Of a stretch of DNA of 12,730 nt, positions 6,847 through 12,730 are shown piece after piece (the stretch's first letter is position 1; each line of letters starts with the position of its first letter). The stretch is from Candidatus Roizmanbacteria bacterium RIFCSPHIGHO2_02_FULL_43_11. Its GTDB lineage: Bacteria > Patescibacteriota > Microgenomatia > UBA1406 > HO2-37-13b. The notes beneath the pieces are model-generated. The model saw only the letters and a list, made by a program, of their open reading frames with translations. It did not search any database and was not told the DNA's origin. Position numbers and translations under genes: made by a program. The DNA is taken from NCBI GenBank assembly GCA_001789515.1, contig MFZT01000016.1, forward strand, positions 477 through 13,206. Reading direction: 5' to 3'.

Positions 6847-7544
6847 AAAGGGTTTCTTCACACAACATTTTATACAGTGGAATTGCACTCATCGCCACAC
6901 TTTACCTTGGAGTTGGGATTGCAATGAATCGAGACCACCTGCTTACCCTATCCCAGTCGCTCACATCGTATAAGGCCGCTTCATTATTTATCAGCTCCGT
7001 GCCGACACCCACTCCTGAGCCGACATTGATAATTTCACCTTCACCAACTATTTCGTTAGTCGCACGCAAGAAGACCATTAAGCCACAAGATAGCTCCCCT
7101 TGGGGTGTTGCAGAAAAGGTTGACGACGTAACCTATACCATCAAAGTGGGAAATGATGCTGTTATGACAACCCCACAGGAGTTATTCAATTCTCTGAACA
7201 ACTATCGCAGTATTAACGGAAAGCAGTCTCTTAATTGGGATAATACACTCGCTACTTATGCACAACAGCGTGCAGAGCACTTTAAAAGTATTGGTTCCAC
7301 AGATAAACATTCTGGATTTAATGCATATCTTGACAGTGGCGATGGATTTCAACAGCTTGGCTACCGCAGACTTGGAGAAAATTCTTACTATGGAGGACCT
7401 TTAAACGGAGTACATTTGATTGAGTGGGTTTTTGCACAGAGCCCAGGGCACAACGCAAATCAACTTGATAGTCAGTGGACACATGTGGGAATCGGGGTTA
7501 CTGATACTTCGGCAAATTTGATTTTTGGGGGGGAGGGGATGTAG
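6843..7544 (+). CDS. CAP-superfamily (SCP/PR-1-like) membrane-anchored protein
   Basis: A 233-aa surface protein: a hydrophobic anchor at about 9-28, a Pro/Thr/Ser-rich stalk at about 51-85 ([14 protein letters not shown]), a short [17 protein letters not shown] strand region (about 87-103), then a CAP domain (about 108-230). The four CAP cavity residues are present as His156 (KHSGF), Glu179 (GENS), Glu194 (EWVFAQS) and His203 (SPGHNANQ). Bacterial CAP proteins are extracellular; proposed activities (lipid binding, proteolysis) are unproven. The ATG at 6843 overlaps the sodA stop by four bases, so I prefer it to the in-frame ATG at 6789, which would lie inside sodA. The last codons (GGEGM) and the TAG stop sit inside a G-rich repeat that begins with seven G's, so the exact C-terminus may be repeat-derived. 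Confidence 0.93.
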   Translation: MKRVSSHNILYSGIALIATLYLGVGIAMNRDHLLTLSQSLTSYKAASLFISSVPTPTPEPTLIISPSPTISLVARKKTIKPQDSSPWGVAEKVDDVTYTIKVGNDAVMTTPQELFNSLNNYRSINGKQSLNWDNTLATYAQQRAEHFKSIGSTDKHSGFNAYLDSGDGFQQLGYRRLGENSYYGGPLNGVHLIEWVFAQSPGHNANQLDSQWTHVGIGVTDTSANLIFGGEGM

Positions 7545-7572
7545 AAGGATAGGAGGGTAGAGGTATAGAATG
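7527..7572 (+). repeat. Purine-rich G-tract repeat over the CAP-gene stop codon (copy 1)
   Basis: Sense to the CAP gene: seven G's, A, four G's, then a GTAGAAGGATAGGAGGG core and TAGAGGTATAGAATG. The TAG stop (7542-7544) is inside it. It matches the copies at 7662-7695 and 11749-11791 read on the minus strand. Several G-tracts give potential for an RNA G-quadruplex. Confidence 0.6.
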
Positions 7573-7661
7573 TGTGGGCTTTCCATGCTAGAAGGTAATT
7601 ATATTAGTCTCTTATTCCTCACATGTTTCCAAGGACAAAACCATAAAATTTCGTCAAGATT

Positions 7662-7695
7662 CCCATTTCTATCCCTCTATCCCTCTACTTATCCC
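7662..7695 (-). repeat. Purine-rich G-tract repeat over the GT2-gene stop codon (copy 2)
   Basis: In the minus (sense) direction it reads four GGG tracts (7695-7693, 7683-7681, 7675-7673, 7664-7662) with spacers of 9, 5 and 8 nt, the middle being GAGGGATAGAGGGATAGA. The TAA stop (7691-7689) lies in the first spacer. It is inverted relative to copy 1, so the two could also base-pair across about 90 bases in a read-through transcript. The rest of the 144-bp gap shows nothing I can name. Confidence 0.6.
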
Positions 7696-9191
7696 ACCTT
7701 TTCCGTCACCCGATACTCCAATTTCTTCCCCAACAGCATCCGTGTATGCGACTCCAGTGCTGGTAGTGATGAAAAAAAGAATGACACAACAGGCATAAAG
7801 AACCACTGAATAAACAGCATAGGAATGTTCTTCCAACCAGTTTCAATATTGACCCGCTTACGCAGGCTGTAGTCAAAATATATGGCAAAAATGAGAAAGA
7901 ATGTTGCAATTGTCAAGATTGTCGCTGCTAATTTTGGGAGAAGAAACCCCATCACAGTCCTTTCGAAACTTTCATTAACCATAGAGGGGATTGAGGCACT
8001 GAGTGTGAGTATAAAAAAAGCTGTTGGCCACATAAAGTGCACTTCCATAAGATACAAAAGTCTGCGCAGTTTTGTCCAAAAATTTATATGTGGACTATTG
8101 AAGAATCGTGCCACTGCATAGGGAACGTCCGTAGCACCCCACGCCCACCGTTTTTCTTGTTCATATCGGGCTTTGAGCGTCTTTCTTAAAGATGGTCCAA
8201 GAACACCGTCTCGAACAATAGGCATATAGATAGGAACCGTTTTCACCTTCTCCCCTAATGTATAAAAGGCTTGCATATAGATATGCCAATCTTCAGGTAT
8301 GATATCAACATCCCAATAATGAATACTCTCCAAGAGCCACAAATTTGTCGAGTAGGTTGAAATTTGAATAAAGTCATCGCGCATGGATAAGAATGCAAGT
8401 CGTGCAACACAACTGAGAGTCATTTGCATGCGCACAGGGAAAGGGAGTTTCCAGAAGTGATTATACAAAAGGACAGGTGCTGCAAAGAAACAATACTTTT
8501 GTTCAGCCTCTTTCAAAAATTTATATGTCAGGTAGGCCAGATATTGTGTCGGCAGAAGACTATCCTCATCACAAATTGTAATCAAGACATTTTCTGGCTT
8601 CAGGTGCCGACGACGAATGTGTTTTGATATTTCCTTGCATGCGAATGTAGCATTACTTGCCTTTCCAATGACCTCACCAGAAGTTAATGTATGAAATGTT
8701 GTAAGTAAGCCACCAAATATACCCTTATACTTTGCATGAATCTGGTGACTTCTTTCCTTTGCTTCTTCCCCTCCTCGTGCTTCCATAGCAAGCACGACAT
8801 GTATTTTGGAATGGTCATACACTTGGGACTGGATATGCTCCAAAGTATGTGTGAGCTTTTCTGTTGAAGCACTTGCAGTCACAACCATAACATAGTGCTC
8901 AAGTTTTGCATGTTCAGGAATGTCATGAAGAAGTTCACTCCATTGAATTTTCCCAGCACTTTGCAGAAGCCGTAGTGAAATAACACCAAAGTATGCTGTT
9001 TTAACCGTTTTGTACAAAAAATAGATAAAGAAGGCGAGTATAAAATATGCAGCTACTGCAGGATGGAATGGGGAAAGCCAGATTGGCATGGTAATAGTCA
9101 GCCATACCAAAATAGGCATCGCCTTTTCTGTGAATCGATAAAGGAAGGATCCTTTAATATCTTCGTGTGTGTATGAAGTTTGGATTGTCAC
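7689..9191 (-). CDS. Membrane glycosyltransferase, GT2 / cellulose-synthase-like
   Basis: A 500-aa processive-type GT-A glycosyltransferase, expected to polymerise or transfer sugars from a nucleotide-sugar donor at the inner membrane. Two hydrophobic segments at about 26-40 and 44-66 are followed by the catalytic domain. That domain starts with VMVVTASASTEKLTHTLEHIQSQ (about 101-123) and contains the DxD motif in ICDEDS (208-210), the acceptor-side IPEDWH (298-303) and QEKRW (345-349), fitting the QxxRW motif. Three or more membrane segments close the protein (about 385-403, 414-440, 456-475). The start is GTG at 9191, placed 9 nt from the predicted transcript start. The gene follows a 4-TM small protein by 21 bp. 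The polymer made is unknown. The 3' end (EKVG plus stop) runs into a purine repeat. Confidence 0.93.
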   Translation of the reverse strand: MTIQTSYTHEDIKGSFLYRFTEKAMPILVWLTITMPIWLSPFHPAVAAYFILAFFIYFLYKTVKTAYFGVISLRLLQSAGKIQWSELLHDIPEHAKLEHYVMVVTASASTEKLTHTLEHIQSQVYDHSKIHVVLAMEARGGEEAKERSHQIHAKYKGIFGGLLTTFHTLTSGEVIGKASNATFACKEISKHIRRRHLKPENVLITICDEDSLLPTQYLAYLTYKFLKEAEQKYCFFAAPVLLYNHFWKLPFPVRMQMTLSCVARLAFLSMRDDFIQISTYSTNLWLLESIHYWDVDIIPEDWHIYMQAFYTLGEKVKTVPIYMPIVRDGVLGPSLRKTLKARYEQEKRWAWGATDVPYAVARFFNSPHINFWTKLRRLLYLMEVHFMWPTAFFILTLSASIPSMVNESFERTVMGFLLPKLAATILTIATFFLIFAIYFDYSLRKRVNIETGWKNIPMLFIQWFFMPVVSFFFSSLPALESHTRMLLGKKLEYRVTEKVG

Positions 9192-9206
9192 AGCGCTTAT
9201 ATGTTC

Positions 9207-9235
9207 ATTATATCATGTCCTTATATAGATACCAA
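9207..9235 (-). promoter_or_regulatory. Predicted GT2 promoter with extended -10
   Basis: Minus strand TTGGTA (9235-9230), 17-bp spacer, TATAAT (9212-9207), preceded by TGA so the -10 is of the TGn type. That TGA is the stop codon of the upstream 93-aa gene. Predicted start near 9200 leaves a 9-nt leader before GTG, with no Shine-Dalgarno sequence. Confidence 0.65.
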
Positions 9236-9494
9236 GAGCAAGCAGAAGGGCAAGAAGGATGAGTGTGTTAGGGAAGTCTAGTGCCTGAATTAGATAGAGT
9301 GATCCAAAGGCTCCGATCGCTAATTCAATGAGAAAACTTGTCTTCAATGGTAAAAAATTCCAGAGCAAGCACCCCGCACCTGTTGCAACCAAGAAGCATA
9401 GAAGGATGATGATATATATATTTGACGGAGGTACCGTAATTATTATTCCAGCAGCAACTAGGAGTAAGAGAAGACCTAATGTAAGTTTAAGCAT
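9213..9494 (-). CDS. Small four-helix membrane protein
   Basis: A 93-aa, very hydrophobic protein with four probable membrane segments (about 2-19, 26-45, 52-70, 76-90) joined by short turns; no family recognised and no catalytic pattern seen. An upstream ATG at 9548 would add 18 polar and aromatic residues. I prefer the ATG at 9494 because the hydrophobic segment starts there and because a TACACT box (9506-9501) predicts transcription beginning exactly at that A. It lies just before the GT2 glycosyltransferase on the same strand, 21 bp apart, so it may assist that enzyme or the passage of its product; this is only context. Its TGA stop forms part of the extended -10 of the GT2 promoter. Confidence 0.7.
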   Translation of the reverse strand: MLKLTLGLLLLLVAAGIIITVPPSNIYIIILLCFLVATGAGCLLWNFLPLKTSFLIELAIGAFGSLYLIQALDFPNTLILLALLLALGIYIRT

Positions 9495-9500
9495 ATCCAA

Positions 9501-9506
9501 AGTGTA
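9501..9506 (-). promoter_or_regulatory. Predicted -10 box of the 93-aa gene, leaderless
   Basis: Minus-strand TACACT (9506-9501), seven bases ahead of the A of the ATG at 9494. No good -35 hexamer sits at 16-18 bp. A perfect TTGACA at 9542-9537 is 30 bp upstream, too far for normal spacing. Low confidence. Confidence 0.3.
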
Positions 9507-9571
9507 CACATAAAAGTCGTACCAAGACACTGATTGTGTCAACAACATCGTTCATAGCCTTGATATGGCTT

Positions 9572-11671
9572 CTAAATACGTACGGATTTCAGCTTTGCTA
9601 ACACATTTTGCGGAACTTCCTCATAATGAGCAGGTTCCATATATGGATTTCCACGACCTTGTGTTAACGATCGAATTGTTGTTACATATCCGGAAAGCTC
9701 AGAAAGGGGCGCAAGTCCCGTAATGACAACGGAATTACCATGCTTTTCTGTACCCTGAACACGACCTCGACGGCTTGAAAGATCTCCAATCACCGTTCCC
9801 ATAAATTCTTCAGGAATAGTAACCTCAACTTTCATGATGGGCTCAAGAAGAGTGAGCCCCGCTTTCTTTGAACCTTCTTGCAGCCCAATTGAGCCGGCAA
9901 TCTTAAACGCCATATCTGACGAGTCAACATCATGGAACGTCCCATCATATAGTGTGACTTTCATATCTGTCATTGGATAACCGAGGAGCACACCTTTCTC
10001 CATAGCTTCAATGACACCTTTTTGAACGGATGGAATGAATTCTGAAGGAATGGCACCTCCTTTGATAGCATTAACAAACTCAAAACCTTCCCCACGACCT
10101 CGTGGTTCAAGGCGAAGAAAACAGTGACCATATTGCCCGCGTCCACCACTTTGACGAATATACTTTCCCTCTGCCTCAGCAGTTTTTGAAATAGTTTCCC
10201 GATACGCTACCTGTGGTTTGCCAACATTGACATCCATCCCCATTTCCCTCTTCATACGGTCAACAAGTATCTCCAAATGTAGCTCTCCCATACCAGAAAT
10301 GATGGTCTGGCCAGTTTCATGATCTACTTTCACCTGAAACGTCGGGTCTTCATCTGACAGTCTTTGGAGCACAGTCGATAGCTTCTCCTGATCAGACTTT
10401 GTCTTTGGTTCTATAGCCATAGAGATGACAGGATCAGGGAAAGAAATTTCCTCAAGGACTATCTGATGCGCTTCATCAACAAGAGTGTCACCTGTTCCTG
10501 TGTTTTTTGGACCAATAAGCCCAACAATTTCTCCTGCATATGCGCTGTCTATTTCTTCACGCTGATTTGCATGCATAAGAAGAATTCTGCCAACACGTTC
10601 TCTTTGCCCTTCTGTAACGTTGTAAACATAAGAGCCTGCTTTCAGAATGCCGGAGTATATACGTGCATATGTGAGTTTACCAACATGGGGATCAAGTTGG
10701 ATTTTGAATGCAAGTGCTGTAAGAGGATCGTCTTTCGTAAGTTTTCTTAGTACTTCCTCACCTGTTTTAGGATTCTTACCAGAAATCTGCCCTAAGTCCT
10801 TCGGGGATGGTAAATAGTCAACAACTCCATCCAGGACTGGTTGGACACCTTTATTTCTTAACGATGTTCCTGTGTAAACAGGTACTATTTTATACGCTAT
10901 GGTTGCTGCCCGAACACCTTTTTTTATTTCCTCGGCCGAAAGTTCTTCACCTGCAAGAAACTTTTCAAGTAAAGCATCATCTGCTTCTGCTGCTGCCTCA
11001 ACTATTTCTGCTCGATATTTTGCAATAATATCCTTAAGCTCATCTGGAATCTCTGTAATGGTATATTCTGTACCTTTTTCGTCTTTATCCCAGAGAAAGG
11101 CTTTTTGAGTAATAATGTCTACAACCCCCTTAAATGAAGATTCAACCCCTATAGGATAGACCAAGGGAATTGCTTGTACGGCAAAGCGTGTGCGAATTTG
11201 TTCGAGCGTTTTTTCAAAATCTGCTCCAAGTTTATCAATCTTGTTAATAAAGACAACACGTGAAACATTATATTTATCCGCTTGCCTCCATACTGTTTCA
11301 GACTGCGCCTGGACTCCTTCCTCAGCATCAAAAACCATAACTGCTCCATCAAGTACCCTCAAAGAGCGCTCAACTTCTGCTGTAAAATCAACATGGCCAG
11401 GTGTATCAATAATATTAATTCTTACATCTCTCCAAAACGTTGTTGTTGCTGCAGAGACTATGGTAATACCTCGTTCACGCTCCTGCTCCATCCAATCCAT
11501 CTGGGTATCACCCGCATCTATATTGCCGATTTTATAGCTTCGCCCTGTATAAAAGAGAATCCTCTCGGTTGTGGTAGTTTTACCCGCATCGATGTGAGCA
11601 ATAATACCGATATTACGGATTTTTTCCGGATCATTTGTTCTATCTTTTGTTACGATACTTTGTTGAGCCAC
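9572..11671 (-). CDS. fusA: Elongation factor G
   Basis: EF-G is the GTPase that drives ribosomal translocation and, with ribosome recycling factor, splits ribosomes. The 699-aa protein is full length: G1 AHIDAGKT (25-32), G2 ERERGITI (64-71), G3 DTPGH (89-93), G4 NKID (143-146), G5 region TGTSLRNKGVQ, domain III with SDEDPTFQVKVDHETGQTIISGMGELHLEI, domain IV with QSGGRGQYGH and the tip loop DGTFHDVDSSDMAF, domain V with SSRRGRVQG. The G5 box reads TSL where EF-G usually has SA(F/L), a mild change. Translation starts at GTG (11671), not ATG. Upstream, 120 bp separate it from rpsG and hold two repeat elements, so it may be transcribed partly on its own. Downstream, 77 bp follow before the small membrane gene with no clear terminator. 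Confidence 0.98.
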   Translation of the reverse strand: MAQQSIVTKDRTNDPEKIRNIGIIAHIDAGKTTTTERILFYTGRSYKIGNIDAGDTQMDWMEQERERGITIVSAATTTFWRDVRINIIDTPGHVDFTAEVERSLRVLDGAVMVFDAEEGVQAQSETVWRQADKYNVSRVVFINKIDKLGADFEKTLEQIRTRFAVQAIPLVYPIGVESSFKGVVDIITQKAFLWDKDEKGTEYTITEIPDELKDIIAKYRAEIVEAAAEADDALLEKFLAGEELSAEEIKKGVRAATIAYKIVPVYTGTSLRNKGVQPVLDGVVDYLPSPKDLGQISGKNPKTGEEVLRKLTKDDPLTALAFKIQLDPHVGKLTYARIYSGILKAGSYVYNVTEGQRERVGRILLMHANQREEIDSAYAGEIVGLIGPKNTGTGDTLVDEAHQIVLEEISFPDPVISMAIEPKTKSDQEKLSTVLQRLSDEDPTFQVKVDHETGQTIISGMGELHLEILVDRMKREMGMDVNVGKPQVAYRETISKTAEAEGKYIRQSGGRGQYGHCFLRLEPRGRGEGFEFVNAIKGGAIPSEFIPSVQKGVIEAMEKGVLLGYPMTDMKVTLYDGTFHDVDSSDMAFKIAGSIGLQEGSKKAGLTLLEPIMKVEVTIPEEFMGTVIGDLSSRRGRVQGTEKHGNSVVITGLAPLSELSGYVTTIRSLTQGRGNPYMEPAHYEEVPQNVLAKLKSVRI

Positions 11672-11724
11672 AGAAAATTAGTTGTAACTAGTTTTAACTA
11701 GGTGAACTTGTTGAACTAGTGAAC
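11672..11724 (-). repeat. Tandem CTAGTT-type repeats ahead of fusA
   Basis: On the minus strand about five degenerate 9-10 bp units run up to the fusA GTG: CTAGTTCAA, CAAGTTCAC, CTAGTTAAAA, CTAGTTACAA and CTAATTT. The 30 bases at 11675-11704 match 27 of 30 bases just ahead of rpsL (12701-12730). A TACAAC box (11686-11681) within it could act as a -10 and would start RNA three bases before GTG. Role unknown: promoter, operator or leader element. Confidence 0.65.
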
Positions 11725-11748
11725 AAGAGCAAAATGCAGATTATTCAT

Positions 11749-11791
11749 CCCTACGCCCTCTATGCTCTCTATCCCTCTATACTTCTACCCC
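11749..11791 (-). repeat. Purine-rich G-tract repeat just after the rpsG stop (copy 3)
   Basis: In the rpsG sense direction the TGA stop runs directly into GGGG (11791-11788), then GGG at 11775-11773, 11758-11756 and 11751-11749, with spacers of 12, 14 and 4 nt. Its TAGAAGTATAGAGGGATAGA core matches the copies at the CAP and GT2 stop codons. It lies between rpsG and fusA, where it could attenuate or process the operon transcript. Confidence 0.6.
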
Positions 11792-12265
11792 TCACCAATT
11801 AAAGTGTGCAAAAGCTTTATTTGCTGCCGCAAGCTTTTCTACTTGCAATTTTTTATTTATTGCGTCACCTTGATTCTGGTAAGCATCCATAAGTTCTGCG
11901 TAAAGCTTTTGATCAAAGGATTTGTACTGCTTGTTTGATCGACCATTCGCAGCATTAATAATCCATGCTAATGCTAGAAACAACTTACGTTCATGACGAG
12001 TGTCAACAGGTACAAGATATGAGGCACCACCAACTCTGCGGGGGCGAACTTCTTTTTCTGGTGAAACATTTTGAATTGCCTTATCAAGCACATCAACCGG
12101 GTCTAAAGCGTTTTCGTGAATCTTCTTCAGAGCCCGATATACCATTCTTTGAGCAACGGTTTTCTCGCCATCCCTCATACAATAGTTAATCAGTTTTGCA
12201 ACTTCGTGGCTGTTATAAACTGGATCTTTTGATATCGTTGGTTTTTTATATCCGCGTCTAGGCAT
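11792..12265 (-). CDS. rpsG: 30S ribosomal protein S7
   Basis: S7 binds the 3' major domain of 16S rRNA, nucleates assembly of the 30S head and lies near the E-site tRNA; in many bacteria it also represses its own operon. The 157-aa protein is full length and typical: N-terminus MPRRGYKKPTISKDPVYNS, the INYCMRDGEKTVAQRMVYRAL helix region, NVSPEKEVRPRRVGGASYLVPVDTRHERK, the ALAWIINAANGRSNK segment and the C-terminal AAANKAFAHFNW. The ATG at 12265 is 15 bp after the rpsL stop, consistent with one transcript; no Shine-Dalgarno sequence is present in that gap. Its TGA stop abuts a purine-rich repeat. No S7 operator structure is evident to me in the short rpsL-rpsG gap. Confidence 0.98.
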   Translation of the reverse strand: MPRRGYKKPTISKDPVYNSHEVAKLINYCMRDGEKTVAQRMVYRALKKIHENALDPVDVLDKAIQNVSPEKEVRPRRVGGASYLVPVDTRHERKLFLALAWIINAANGRSNKQYKSFDQKLYAELMDAYQNQGDAINKKLQVEKLAAANKAFAHFNW

Positions 12266-12280
12266 AAGCGTTATTAAGTA

Positions 12281-12700
12281 TTAATGTGATTTTTTATCCA
12301 TTCGAGCACCATATTTTGAGCGCGATGTGCTCCTTTTTTGGACACCTTGGGTATCATAAACACCCCGGACAATATGGTACTTGACACCTGGTAGATCCTT
12401 CACTCTTCCTCCTCTAACCATCACGACTGCGTGTTCAGCAAGATTGTGACCGATACCCGGAATATACGCCGTGATCTCTGCTCCGTTTGACAGCTTGACT
12501 CGCGCAACTTTTCGAAGCGCTGAATTGGGCTTTTTAGGTGTCATCGTTCTAACTATAGTACAGACACCCCTTTTAAACGGGCTTTCATGGGGCGATCTAC
12601 GTCTTTTAACACTGTTAAATACGTGTTTTAACGCAGCTGCATTAAGCTTTCGTGCCTTTTTCTTTCGCCTGATACGTAGTACCTGATTAATGGTTGGCAT
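12281..12700 (-). CDS. rpsL: 30S ribosomal protein S12 with internal insertion
   Basis: S12 lines the decoding centre of the 30S subunit and affects fidelity and streptomycin response. The 139-aa protein shows KRGVCTIV, the [19 protein letters not shown] loop, [15 protein letters not shown] and [18 protein letters not shown]. The lysines at which streptomycin-resistance changes are known are wild type in both loops. Compared with E. coli S12 (124 aa) it has about 13 extra residues between the N-terminal arm and KRGVC (residues about 25-42, rich in Arg/Lys/Ser), which would lie near the base of the N-terminal extension. The ATG at 12700 is near the window edge. A TATAAC box (12712-12707) seven bases ahead would give a leaderless message, though its -35 region is out of view. 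First gene of the visible rpsL-rpsG-fusA series. Confidence 0.97.
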   Translation of the reverse strand: MPTINQVLRIRRKKKARKLNAAALKHVFNSVKRRRSPHESPFKRGVCTIVRTMTPKKPNSALRKVARVKLSNGAEITAYIPGIGHNLAEHAVVMVRGGRVKDLPGVKYHIVRGVYDTQGVQKRSTSRSKYGARMDKKSH

Positions 12701-12730
12701 AAATTAGTTATAATTAGTTGTAACTAGGTG
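12701..12730 (-). repeat. CTAGTT-type element ahead of rpsL (window-edge)
   Basis: Minus-strand units CTAGTTACAA, CTAATTATAA and CTAATTT end at the rpsL ATG. All 30 visible bases align with 11675-11704 ahead of fusA, with three differences, and the element may continue beyond the window. TATAAC (12712-12707) could be a -10 placing the RNA start on the ATG. Confidence 0.6.

Noticed and set aside
7545-7661. Small gene, tRNA or structured RNA in the CAP-GT2 gap
   Set aside because: No cloverleaf, no plausible coding frame with a start signal, and no stable stem apart from the repeat arms at the edges.
9526-9540. Inverted repeat GACAC-TGATT-GTGTC after fusA as a terminator
   Set aside because: Only five base pairs and no U-tract after it in the fusA direction.
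9495-9548. 18-residue extension of the 93-aa membrane protein from the ATG at 9548
   Set aside because: Polar residues ahead of the first membrane segment, and a -10-like box seven bases before the ATG at 9494; not excluded, only less likely.
9556-9570. AGCC/GGCT hairpin just after the fusA stop
   Set aside because: Four-base-pair stem without a U-run; within chance expectation.
10466-11701. Plus-strand open frames opposite fusA
   Set aside because: They are mirror frames of a certain gene, with no recognisable domains, start signals or promoter.
11675-12730. CTAGTT units as a CRISPR array
   Set aside because: Units are 9-10 bp, directly adjacent without spacers, and no cas genes are present.

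Overview
The window looks like chromosomal DNA from a Candidate Phyla Radiation (Patescibacteria) bacterium, most likely of the Microgenomates group. This assignment is inferred from gene content and protein style, not from a database search. The clues are small tightly packed genes, a PEGA-SH3 envelope protein, a WecA/MraY-like protein with an unusual active-site sequence, a CAP protein with a Pro/Thr-rich stalk, short DUF1648-like membrane proteins and a ribosomal protein S12 with an internal insertion. TGA acts as a normal stop: it ends rpsG, sodA and others. All coding is intact; I see no transposase, phage gene, CRISPR array, tRNA or rRNA. No intergenic gap exceeds about 160 bp.

Layout. 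On the right (minus strand) lies the core of a str operon: rpsL (12700-12281), rpsG (12265-11792) and fusA (11671-9572). The fourth classical member, tuf, lies at the left end (1115 to beyond base 1), about 8.5 kb away, same strand, with its own promoter. Between them sit mostly envelope genes: a 4-TM small protein and a GT2 membrane glycosyltransferase (minus); sodA and a CAP protein overlapping by ATGA (plus); a 107-aa membrane protein and a WecA/MraY-like protein overlapping by ATGA (minus); a PEGA-PEGA-SH3 protein (plus); radA plus an overlapping small Cys-rich secreted protein (minus); and a DUF1189-like membrane protein (plus). Genes are arranged as divergent or convergent pairs and short couplets. 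Predicted envelope work (polyprenyl-phosphate or polysaccharide glycosyl transfer, surface CAP and PEGA/SH3 proteins) dominates the insert, flanked by translation factors.

Three nucleotide-level patterns stand out. (1) Many genes have recognisable -35/-10 boxes placed so that the predicted transcript starts at, or within a few bases of, the start codon, and none has a clear Shine-Dalgarno sequence, which suggests leaderless expression is common. (2) Three genes (rpsG, the CAP gene, the GT2 gene) have a purine-rich, G-tract repeat of the GAGGGATA type in the sense strand exactly over the stop codon and the first bases of the 3' UTR, with four-G-tract patterns that could fold as RNA G-quadruplexes. 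(3) rpsL and fusA share a 30-bp element (27/30 identical) just ahead of the start codon, made of about 10-bp tandem units of CTAGTTACAA type.
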